NCBI GenBank assembly: GCA_964390645.1 | Contig: CAYMLL010000318.1 | Span: 1-8,382, forward strand | Reading direction: 5' to 3' | DNA length: 8,382 nt | DNA from: CAYMLL01 sp964390645 | GTDB taxonomy: Bacteria > Planctomycetota > UBA8108 | Shown: positions 1-6,099 of the stretch, piece by piece | How the letters are laid out: every line of letters begins with the position of its first letter | Position numbering within the stretch: position 1 is the first letter of the stretch | Notes under the pieces: model-generated | The model's input: the letters and a program-made list of their open reading frames with translations, nothing else | The model's database searches: none | What the model was told of the DNA's origin: nothing | Made by a program: the position numbers and the translations under genes

Positions 1-430
1 GACGCCTCCGATGAGGATGAGCTGCCGGAAGGTGTCGCTTTGACGCGCCTCCTCGAGGAGCCAGAACATCCCCTTGACGGTGACATCCATGATGTCCTCC
101 GGCGTCTCCTTGCACGTGGCGAGATGGAGGACATGGGTGACACCCTCGAGAGCATCGTGCACGACGGAGCGCTCCGAGATGCTGCCGCGGACGACACCCA
201 GTCGCTCGTTCGTCTCGAGGATTCGATTGTGGCAAAGTGCACGAGCGCGCAACCGCTCGTAGGCCCGGGCGGCGCGCCGACGGCCGCGGGAGTGGTGCNN
301 NNNNNNNNGGGGGACCGGGGGGGCCGCCCGGCCAGGCCGGGTCGGCGAGCAGACGGCCGAGGAAGTGCTGACCGACCTTTCCGGTCGATCCGGTGACAAG
401 AATCAGCGGGTCCTCCGTTTCGGGGGGCAT
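1..430 (-). CDS. NAD-dependent epimerase/dehydratase-type oxidoreductase, partial and interrupted by an assembly gap
   Basis: The protein begins with a Rossmann nucleotide-binding start: strand residues LILV followed by the glycine motif TGSTGKVG, at about residues 9-20 from the ATG at 428-430. Beyond the N run a second frame carries RALCHNRILE, then GVTHVLHLATCKETPED and a helix ending in LILIGG. That order (glycine loop, acidic-strand region, HLA motif, helix before the third strand) is typical of the extended SDR/epimerase family, which oxidises or epimerises sugar-type substrates with NAD(P). The specific substrate cannot be read. The chosen ATG has a strong ribosome site (GGAG, 6 bases upstream). 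The frame is also open upstream to an ATG at 593-595, giving a possible 55-residue extension. The parts before and after the gap lie in different frames, so the gap length is wrong. The catalytic Tyr/Lys region lies beyond the left edge. Confidence is high for family, low for exact ends. Confidence 0.8.
   Translation of the reverse strand, partial: MPPETEDPLILVTGSTGKVGQHFLGRLLADPAWPGGPPGPXXXXAPLPRPSARRPGLRAVARSCTLPQSNPRDERATGCRPRQHLGALRRARCSRGCHPCPPSRHVQGDAGGHHGCHRQGDVLAPRGGASKRHLPAAHPHRRR
299..308. other. Assembly gap (10 N) flanked by G-rich low-complexity sequence
   Basis: Ten undetermined bases sit inside the epimerase-like gene. On the right they touch two G runs, five G at 309-313 and seven G at 317-323, which are hard to sequence and assemble. 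The reading frame differs by one base across the gap. The translated sequence beside it (proline/glycine-rich on one side, RAYERLRARAL on the other) looks longer than the short loop expected between the first helix and the next strand. The true sequence may therefore be shorter than what is shown. Confidence 0.97.
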
Positions 431-679
431 CTCCTGCTCCGTGAGGCGAGGGTTGTGTCGCGAGCGCACAACGTGCCACGGCACGGCCGACACCGCAAGC
501 GCCTGCCCGCCCTTTACGAAAGTACCTCGGACAGTGAGGGTGAGTCGTCGGGGTCCGGATCGAGACACCAGAAGGCCGTCGACCTGCTCGGTCATCGCGC
601 TCCGGCAACGAAGAGCTCGGCAGGATGACCTGTTCGCGCCCAGTCGACGTCCTCGACGGGCCGCGGGCACCAGCCTCGA
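431..679. other. Intergenic or N-terminal extension region between the MtfA-like and epimerase genes
   Basis: These 249 bases separate the stop of the MtfA-like gene from the preferred start of the epimerase-like gene, both on the minus strand. Positions 431-595 are open on the minus strand in phase with the epimerase start and could encode 55 extra residues, beginning MTEQVDGLLV. By my count about 72% of those codons end in G or C, below what the clear genes here appear to use, so the extension is uncertain. The remaining 596-679 shows no gene, clear promoter or terminator. Confidence 0.45.
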
Positions 680-1450
680 TCATCGAAGCCGGGCGACCGT
701 ATCCTGCCCGTAATACGCACGCAGCAGTTCGTAGAGCTCCGGCCGCTTGCGCATCAGCTGCCGCGGCTTCTCGAAGAAGGTCTCGGTCGCCACGGCGAAG
801 AACTCGGCGGGGTTCGTCGCACCGTACTTGTCCATCACCGTGCGGCGCCTCTTCTCCGTCTGCTCGACGAGCCGCTCGTACTCCTCCGTCATGATACGCA
901 CCCACCCGTCGTAGTGCTGACGACTTTCGAGTGGCGGCGTGCCGTCGGCGTAGCTGTCGAGCATGTCCAGCTTGTGCGCGAACTCGTGGAGAACGACGTT
1001 GCGCCCGTCCTCCCAGTTCTCGGCCCCGTGGCGGGCGGAGTCCCACGCGAGAACCACCGGGCCCCGGTGAAACGCGAGACCGAGAACGGTCGAGCGTCCC
1101 TCCTGCACCATACCCCCGGGGCCGGCTCTTCGCGTCGGGGCCTCGAAGACACTGGGGTATACGAGGATCGACTCGACGCGGCGGTAGTAATCATGCTCGA
1201 GGTTGAGCAGGAGCAACGCTGCCTGAGCAGCGATCGTCACCCGGATTTCATCGTCGATCTCGAGCCCGCCACATCCCTCCCAGCTCTTTTCCGCAACGAT
1301 GATGCGCGTATCGTCGCGCAGCCGTCGACGCTGATCCTCGTCGAGAGTGGCGTAGAAGGGCAGCGCATCGAGCCACTGCCTCCAGCTGTCGGAACAGGGT
1401 GTCGCGAGAATCGCCCGCCTGCGTCGACGACGAAGCCAACCGAAGATCAT
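680..1450 (-). CDS. mtfA: MtfA-family zinc-dependent peptidase (M90)
   Basis: This 256-residue protein matches the MtfA (Mlc titration factor A / DUF980) family in length and layout. A short hydrophobic-basic start (MIFGWL then a run of arginines) precedes a helical region. The zinc-peptidase motif HEFAHKLDMLD begins at His155, with His155 and His159 as likely zinc ligands and Glu156 as general base. Downstream, NPAEFFAVATETFFEKP carries Glu216 as the likely third zinc ligand, followed by the usual C-terminal ELLRAYYGQD. In enterobacteria MtfA binds the repressor Mlc and so affects glucose-PTS genes, and it has aminopeptidase activity. Whether an Mlc partner exists here cannot be seen, so only the peptidase identity is secure. 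The ATG at 1448-1450 is preceded by GGAAGG at a 9-base spacing. The protein is probably cytoplasmic, since no clear signal peptide or transmembrane segment is present. Confidence 0.93.
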   Translation of the reverse strand: MIFGWLRRRRRRAILATPCSDSWRQWLDALPFYATLDEDQRRRLRDDTRIIVAEKSWEGCGGLEIDDEIRVTIAAQAALLLLNLEHDYYRRVESILVYPSVFEAPTRRAGPGGMVQEGRSTVLGLAFHRGPVVLAWDSARHGAENWEDGRNVVLHEFAHKLDMLDSYADGTPPLESRQHYDGWVRIMTEEYERLVEQTEKRRRTVMDKYGATNPAEFFAVATETFFEKPRQLMRKRPELYELLRAYYGQDTVARLR

Positions 1451-1583
1451 CGGAGCGCACCTTCCAGGTCGGTACGAGCCCGCGGGACAGCACGATCGTC
1501 AGGACTCATCGGGTCGGTCCGGCCGCGTGCGAGAGGGCTCGCCGAGAAGATTGACAGCAGTCCTCCGCGCGGCAGCCGGCGAA

Positions 1584-2465
1584 TCACTCCCGGGAGTCTT
1601 TCCCGTCGCTGGTCCGCGACTTCTTCTTCCCGTCGCTGGTCCGCGATTTCTTCTTCCCGTCGCTGGTCCGCGATTTCTTCTTCCCGTCGTCACCGGATCT
1701 TCTCGCGGGCGTCTCTGCGGTCTTCTGCCTCCGCTCCCTCCACTCTGCGAGGACGGATCGAGGATTGTCCTGGAATGCGTCGCGACATCCGGAGCAGCAG
1801 ACGCTGTACGTCCTGCCGTCATGCTCGACCGTGATCGTGCCCTTTCCACCGGTGACGACGCACTGGGGGTAACCGTCGCCCGCGGCGATGCTCTCGCCCT
1901 TGCGCGTGAAGCCGACCTCGCCGAGGCGGAAAAAGCGCCCCGACTCGATGCGTCGACCCTCGTACAGCACGACGAGTCGCCTGTCCTTTGCCAGCAGCCG
2001 CATTGTTACCCGAGCGGGGGCCGCGAGAATCTTCTCGTGTGCCTCCGGATCCATCGTCAGAACGAGCCGCCCGTCGCGCTCGCGCCGGCCGGAGTACGTC
2101 GCGGTCTCGGGCCCTCTTGCCAGCCTCGCCTGCAGCTCGAAGTCCCCCGCCTTCTTGCCGCGCCTGAGGCCGGCGGAACGGAAGTACTTGCCCTTCATGG
2201 CCCGGAGTTCGAGACCGGCTCGCCCCGCATCAAAACTCCACCGCCAGGTCGCGTGCTCGCCCCAGGAGCCCCGCGCCGACCCGCGTCGCAACTGCCCTGT
2301 GCCACGCCAGCGTCCGACGACCGCCTGCAGAGGCGCGAGAGCCTCCTTGTCGCGAGTCATCTCCGAAGCCTTCGGCTGCTGCTGCGCGGTCGCGTGTGAA
2401 GGGAGCAGCGGGGTGAAAACCAGCAGCAGGCCGCAGGCCGTTATCGTCGTCGAGGTTCGGTGCAT
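1584..2465 (-). CDS. Exported protein with YHS/TRASH-like cysteine module and lysine-rich repeat tail
   Basis: This 293-residue protein has four parts. Residues 1-27 form a Sec signal peptide, with hydrophobic core CGLLLVF and likely cleavage after ATA before QQQ. Residues about 40-190 are a beta-rich globular domain with VVGRWRGTGQ and KGKYF, reminiscent of unnamed planctomycete-type proteins. Residues about 198-242 resemble a YHS/TRASH metal-binding module: Cys202 in YPQCVVTG, then HDGRTYSVCCSGCRDAF with Cys223, Cys224 and Cys227. Residues about 258-293 are a basic tail made of a nine-residue repeat (SDGKKKSRT). YHS/TRASH modules usually bind transition metals, so a periplasmic or surface metal-binding role is plausible but inferred. 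Cys11 lies in the hydrophobic core, but too little hydrophobic sequence precedes it for a convincing lipobox. The gene follows hisS by 418 bp, so co-transcription is doubtful. No strong ribosome site precedes the ATG, so the start rests on the signal peptide. Confidence 0.85.
   Translation of the reverse strand: MHRTSTTITACGLLLVFTPLLPSHATAQQQPKASEMTRDKEALAPLQAVVGRWRGTGQLRRGSARGSWGEHATWRWSFDAGRAGLELRAMKGKYFRSAGLRRGKKAGDFELQARLARGPETATYSGRRERDGRLVLTMDPEAHEKILAAPARVTMRLLAKDRRLVVLYEGRRIESGRFFRLGEVGFTRKGESIAAGDGYPQCVVTGGKGTITVEHDGRTYSVCCSGCRDAFQDNPRSVLAEWRERRQKTAETPARRSGDDGKKKSRTSDGKKKSRTSDGKKKSRTSDGKDSRE
1601..1681. repeat. Three tandem 27-bp repeats inside the exported protein gene
   Basis: Units lie at 1601-1627, 1628-1654 and 1655-1681. 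Units two and three are identical and the first differs at one base (c for t at position 20 of the unit). A further 8 bases of the unit start continue to 1689 before the sequence diverges. The 27-bp period preserves the reading frame and on the minus strand encodes repeats of the nine residues SDGKKKSRT. Near-identity at the DNA level points to recent slippage or unequal exchange, so copy number may differ between strains. Confidence 0.97.
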
Positions 2466-2883
2466 CGAAGTCTATTGTGCATCGCGTGCCCGTGCGCGCC
2501 CAGACTTTCCTCCACGTCCGAGCGAGCGCGGCTACCCCCGGTCGCCGCGAGATCTGGCGACGTTGGCAGCCCGTCGACCCCGCACCACCTGCGCGCGTTG
2601 CTGCGCAACCCCCATGGGTAGACGTCGGGGACGAGCAGGCCCGACGTTCTCCACGGCGTAGACTCGAGCGCGAGGTCGCACATGGTGGAGGATCGCGTCC
2701 CGTTCCCGTCCTATCTGCCGCACGACCGGGACCCCTCGAAGGTCGAGGGGAATGCCACACGAGCTGGAGCTTCCCGGAGTGAGAGCCAAGAGCGGGGAAA
2801 CGCCGGTGCGCGACGTCGGGTCCTACACGCTGTTCGACATGCCGCCGAAACCGGAGGCGTCGAAGCGGGGGCCGCAGCACGAC
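2466..2883. other. Gene-poor region downstream of hisS
   Basis: No recognisable gene lies in these 418 bases. Several short frames are open on both strands, as expected at this G+C content. The most codon-like stretches are on the plus strand: one frame open from 2622 to about 2750 (containing MVEDRVPFPSYLPHDRD from 2682), then a different frame from 2752 (containing VRDVGSYTLFDMPPKPE). Neither has a good ribosome site or a recognised family. A perfect 8-bp inverted repeat lies at 2732-2750. On the minus strand the region must hold the end of the hisS transcript and any promoter of the exported-protein gene, but no confident promoter or terminator is visible. Confidence 0.5.
2732..2750. other. 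Perfect 8-bp inverted repeat with 3-base loop
   Basis: CCCCTCGA at 2732-2739 pairs exactly with TCGAGGGG at 2743-2750 around the loop AGG. It lies about 130 bp downstream of the hisS stop, reading on the minus strand. No T run follows on either strand, so it is not a standard intrinsic terminator. It could stabilise an mRNA 3' end or be a protein-binding palindrome. Confidence 0.5.
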
Positions 2884-4245
2884 TCAGGAGGACACGCCAC
2901 GCACGAAGCCCGCGGCCGCGTCGATGGGAACGCGTGCCTGATCGCCGGTCGACAGACGCTTCAGCGTGACCTCGCCGGACTCGATCTCCTCCTCGCCCAC
3001 GATCGCCGCGACCGTAGCCTGAACGCCTTCTCTGTCCGCGTATTGCAGCTGCTTCTTCAGCTTCGTGGCCTGCGGGTAGACCTCGACGTCGAGCCCTTGA
3101 CTTCTGAGGCGGTGCGCGATGTCGAGAACCCGGCTCTCGTCAACGTCCATCCAGCAGAGGAGCACGTCCGGTCCGACGCCGATCTCGGGGTACATACGGC
3201 GCTCCTCCATGACCAGGAGGATTCGCTCCAGCCCGAGCGAAAAGCCGACCGCTGGAATGTCCTGCTTGCCGAACATGCCGACGAGGTTGTCGTAGCGGCC
3301 ACCGCCTCCGAGACTGCCGGCGAGGTCCGCCACCGAGACCTCGAAGATGGGCCCGGTGTAGTACCCGAGACCGCGTGCGAGGGAGGGAGCGATTCGGAGG
3401 TGACCCGATGCGGGCGTCGACCGCGAAAGCTCGAGCAGCCGCAACAGGTCATCGATCGCGGCACACGCATGCTCGGTGGCGATGCGCTCGCGAAGTCGGT
3501 TCGCGAGGGTATCGTCGGACTCCTCATCGTCGCGCCGGAGCAGGTCGAGCAACGAGCGCGCGGACTCCGGGGCGACTCCGCGCTGCTCGAGCTCGCCGAG
3601 GACCCCGTCAGCGCCGATCTTGTCCATCTTGTCGATGGCGACCAGAGCGGTCTCCTCGAGATCCGGAGAGATTCCAGCGGCGGAGACGAGCTGCCGGAGC
3701 AGCTCGCGATGGTTGATCTCGATGGCGAAGTCGTCGAAACCGAGCTCCCGGAGCACCTGTGCCACGGCGGCGCAGACCTCCGCTTCGGCGAGGCAGCTCG
3801 TCGTTCCGATGATATCGACATCGCACTGATAGAACTCCCGGAAACGACCCTTGCCCGGACGATCGGCACGCCAGACGGGTTGAATCTGGTAGCGCTTGAA
3901 GTAGCGCGGCAGCTGTCCGTACTGCGCGACGACGCGCGCGAGGGGCACGGTGAGATCGTAGCGCAGGCCGGTGTCGGCGAGGTCGGCCTCACTCACCCCG
4001 TCGGCATCGAGCGCGCGGGCAAGGGCGTCGCGACGCTTCAGGATGCGGTAGAGGAGCTGATCGCCTTCCGCACCGTACTTGCCGAGGAGAGTCGACAGGT
4101 TCTCGACACTGGGAGTCTCCAGCGGGACGAACCCGTAGCTCTCGTAGACCCTCTGAACCACGTCCACGACATGACGACGCCGCTTCAGGTCCTGCGGCAA
4201 GAAGTCGCGCATGCCGCTCGGCGGTCGGGTGCTGACCTTGCTCAT
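2884..4245 (-). CDS. hisS: Histidyl-tRNA synthetase
   Basis: This 453-residue class II synthetase charges tRNA-His with histidine using ATP in the cytoplasm. Visible landmarks: an N-terminal PPSGMRDFLP at residues 8-17; LRYDLTVPLAR at 94-104; motif 2 with GRFREFYQCDVDIIG at 133-147; the histidine-binding element LARGLGYYTGPIFEV at 289-303; GGGGRYDNL at 313-321; and motif 3 AVGFSLGLERILLVM at 332-346. The C-terminal anticodon-binding domain follows from about residue 358. The ATG at 4243-4245 was chosen over an in-frame ATG at 4312-4314 because a GGAG site lies 8 bases upstream and family similarity begins here. The usual Asp of RGLDYY is Gly294, though Arg291 is kept; I recall variation at this position in the longer HisRS subtype. 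The gene is divergent from the SDR-led operon, and no T-box or attenuator is evident upstream. Confidence 0.97.
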   Translation of the reverse strand: MSKVSTRPPSGMRDFLPQDLKRRRHVVDVVQRVYESYGFVPLETPSVENLSTLLGKYGAEGDQLLYRILKRRDALARALDADGVSEADLADTGLRYDLTVPLARVVAQYGQLPRYFKRYQIQPVWRADRPGKGRFREFYQCDVDIIGTTSCLAEAEVCAAVAQVLRELGFDDFAIEINHRELLRQLVSAAGISPDLEETALVAIDKMDKIGADGVLGELEQRGVAPESARSLLDLLRRDDEESDDTLANRLRERIATEHACAAIDDLLRLLELSRSTPASGHLRIAPSLARGLGYYTGPIFEVSVADLAGSLGGGGRYDNLVGMFGKQDIPAVGFSLGLERILLVMEERRMYPEIGVGPDVLLCWMDVDESRVLDIAHRLRSQGLDVEVYPQATKLKKQLQYADREGVQATVAAIVGEEEIESGEVTLKRLSTGDQARVPIDAAAGFVRGVSS

Positions 4246-4455
4246 CGACGGGACTCCGTGCTGCCGATCAAGACGCACAAGATACTGTCGTCCCACCGGC
4301 AGCGCCACCGGCAATCACGCCAGCTGTTTCCATACCGCGAACGTTCCGGACAGACGACAGGGAAGAACCCGTCCCTCGTCGTGCCTGAAGTCCGGAAAGA
4401 GCGACCCCGGTGGCCGCTATGGACAAGCCCGGTCTCCTGCATTAGGTTCTTCCGG
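4246..4455. promoter_or_regulatory. Divergent intergenic region between hisS and the SDR-led operon
   Basis: These 210 bases must hold promoters for hisS (leftward) and for the four-gene operon (rightward). No confident -35/-10 pair can be assigned on either strand. A possible weak rightward pair is TGGACA at 4420-4425 with TAGGTT at 4443-4448 (17-base spacer), which would leave almost no leader before the GTG. A nine-base direct repeat, CCACCGGCA, occurs at 4293-4301 and 4305-4313 with 12-base periodicity, close to one DNA turn. It could be an operator but may be chance. Confidence 0.4.
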
Positions 4456-5262
4456 GTGACCCAATCCGCTCTTCTGGACAAGTCGATCGTCGTCATGGGC
4501 GGCACCACCGGACTCGGCCTCTCCGCGGTCCACGCCTGCGTGGCCGCCGGCGCCCGCGTCGTCGCGGTCGGCCGCAAGCCCGAGAACGTCGCGGCGATGT
4601 CGACTCTGGGCGAGGCCGTGCGTGGTCTTGCCGGCGATGCGAGCGACCCCGGGACCGCACCGAAGGCGATCGGCGAGGCGATCAGCGCCTTCGGCGGTTT
4701 CGACGGGCTCTACCACGTCGCCGGCGGCAGCGGTCGGGGACATGGCGACGGTCCTCTCCACGAGTTGAGTGACGAGGGCGTCGACTTCACGCTCGACATG
4801 AACCTCAAGTCAGTCCTCTACTCCAATCGCGCGGCGGCTCGCCAGTTCCTCGCCGCGGGGGTCCCCGGCAGTGTCGTCAACATGGGGAGTACGCTGGCGT
4901 TCTCCCCGTCTCCGCGCTACTTCGCGACACACGCGTACACCGCCGCAAAGGCCGGCATCATCGGGCTCACCCGCGCGGCGGCGGCGCACTACGCGCCCCA
5001 CGACATCCGTTTCAACGTTGTCGCCCCCGCTCTCGTCGAGACTCCGATGGCAGCCCGCGCGCACCAGAACCCGGAGATCCTCGAGTACATCTCGACGAAG
5101 CAGCCTCTCGACGGCGGGCGATCGGGCAAGCCGCCCGATGCGGACGCCGCGGTCATCTTCTTCCTCGGTGACGCTTCGCGCTTCGTCACAGGCCAGGTCC
5201 TGGCCGTCGACGGCGGGTGGTCCGTATCCGAAGGCCAGCACCCCGACAAGCCACAACCTTGA
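4456..5262 (+). CDS. Short-chain dehydrogenase/reductase (classical SDR)
   Basis: This 268-residue protein is the first gene of the operon and fits the classical SDR length. Residues 11-21 form the first strand and cofactor loop (IVVMGGTTGLG, the TGxxxGxG-type motif with Gly for the first Thr). HVAGGSG at 87-93 replaces the common NNAG. The catalytic set is present: Asn116 (MNLKS), Ser145 (NMGSTLA), Tyr161 and Lys165 (YTAAK). NVVAPALVETPM at 187-198 is the substrate-side loop and GQVLAVDGGW at 246-255 the usual C-terminal signature. Such enzymes oxidise or reduce an alcohol/carbonyl with NAD(P); the substrate cannot be read, though neighbours suggest a sugar derivative. GTG at 4456 is the likely start, with AGG 9 bases upstream. 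The next in-frame ATG at 4495 would remove the first strand. The frame is open far upstream through antisense hisS, which is not coding. Confidence 0.93.
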   Translation: MTQSALLDKSIVVMGGTTGLGLSAVHACVAAGARVVAVGRKPENVAAMSTLGEAVRGLAGDASDPGTAPKAIGEAISAFGGFDGLYHVAGGSGRGHGDGPLHELSDEGVDFTLDMNLKSVLYSNRAAARQFLAAGVPGSVVNMGSTLAFSPSPRYFATHAYTAAKAGIIGLTRAAAAHYAPHDIRFNVVAPALVETPMAARAHQNPEILEYISTKQPLDGGRSGKPPDADAAVIFFLGDASRFVTGQVLAVDGGWSVSEGQHPDKPQP

Positions 5263-5293
5263 TCGACCTCCGACAGACACTCGTGGATTGACC

Positions 5294-6082
5294 ATGCCCC
5301 TCAGCGCCCGATCCCCCGCTCTGGAGTACCTCGAGGAGTGCCGTGCCCTCCTCGAGACCGTCGAATCGCACGCCGATGAAATTCGCCAGGCCGCCGGATG
5401 GTTCGCGGAGTCGATTCTCGCGGACCGGGTCGTGCACCTCTTCGGCTCCGGCCACAGCCGGATTCCCGTCGAGGAGATGTGGCCGCGCTACGGCTCCTTC
5501 CCGGGCTTCCACCCCATCGTCGAGCTGTCTCTGACCTACCACAACCAGGTCGTGGGGGCGAACGGACAGCGACAGGCCATGTACCTGGAGAACGTCAGCG
5601 GCCTCGCCGAACGTATTCTGCGCAACTTCGCGATTTCGAGGCAGGACAGCGCCCTGGTCATCTCGTCGAGCGGCTGCAACGTCGTGCCGGTCGAGGTTGC
5701 CGAGGGATTCCGGGAGCTCGGTGTGAAGGTCGTCGCGATCCTCGGCAAGCGTCACATGGAGGCCAGCAGCTCGAGACACCCGAAGGGCGTCAAGCTCGCG
5801 GACGTAGCCGATCTCGTTCTCGACACCGGGATTCCCGCGGGCGACTCGATGGTGACGGTCGCCGGTCTGGACACACCGGTGTCGCCGGGCTCGACCGTTG
5901 GCAGCGCGCTACTGGTCAACGCGCTCAAGGCCGAGGTCGCCGACGCGCTCGTCAGGGGGGGCGCGTCTCCGAAGGTGCTGACCGCCACCTGCCACGTCGG
6001 CGCTGAGCGAGCCGCCGAGCTCTTCGAGGCCGCCTACGACGAGCACGCCCATCGGATCGCTCCCCTCTACGAGGCTCTCTGA
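5294..6082 (+). CDS. SIS-domain sugar isomerase (UPF0309 type)
   Basis: This 262-residue protein belongs to the SIS (sugar isomerase) fold. The phosphosugar-binding elements are LFGSGHSRIPVEE at residues 49-61 and VISSSGCN at 122-129. The stretches PRYGSFPGFHPIVELSLTYH (64-83) and VGANGQRQAMYLE (87-99) are the signature I recall for the UPF0309 group, whose members often sit beside amino-sugar or sugar-kinase genes in actinobacteria. ETPV-like LDTPVSPGSTVGSALLVNALK (starting at 192) completes the family pattern. The likely role is binding or isomerising a phosphorylated sugar or amino sugar in the cytoplasm; no substrate is proven for the group here. It starts 31 bp after the SDR stop, with only a weak ribosome site (TGGA), suggesting operon expression and perhaps coupling. 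It has full family length with no visible defect. Confidence 0.93.
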   Translation: MPLSARSPALEYLEECRALLETVESHADEIRQAAGWFAESILADRVVHLFGSGHSRIPVEEMWPRYGSFPGFHPIVELSLTYHNQVVGANGQRQAMYLENVSGLAERILRNFAISRQDSALVISSSGCNVVPVEVAEGFRELGVKVVAILGKRHMEASSSRHPKGVKLADVADLVLDTGIPAGDSMVTVAGLDTPVSPGSTVGSALLVNALKAEVADALVRGGASPKVLTATCHVGAERAAELFEAAYDEHAHRIAPLYEAL

Positions 6083-6099
6083 AAGGACCATGCAACGCG

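Noticed and set aside
1601..1681. CRISPR array
   Set aside because: The 27-bp units are directly abutting, with no spacers, and lie in frame within a coding region.
914..1834. Plus-strand open frame of 306 codons opposite the MtfA-like gene
   Set aside because: It is a shadow of the peptidase and of the repeat tail; its repetitive end (SSRRWSA) is only the 27-bp repeat read on the wrong strand.
1527..2399. Plus-strand open frame opposite the exported protein gene
   Set aside because: The minus strand has a signal peptide, a cysteine module and consistent codon use. The plus-strand reading has none, and its VAGPRFLLP repeats again derive from the 27-bp repeat.
1588..2465. Lipoprotein signal at Cys11 of the exported protein
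   Set aside because: The residues ITAC loosely fit a lipobox, but no hydrophobic stretch precedes the cysteine; a standard signal peptide cleaved after ATA fits better.
2732..2750. Intrinsic terminator for hisS
   Set aside because: The stem is perfect but no T run follows on either strand, and it sits about 130 bp past the hisS stop.
2752..5262. Plus-strand open frame of 836 codons spanning antisense hisS and the SDR gene
   Set aside because: Only the part from 4456 shows family motifs. The rest is the complement of a clear hisS in a GC-rich genome, where antisense frames stay open by chance.
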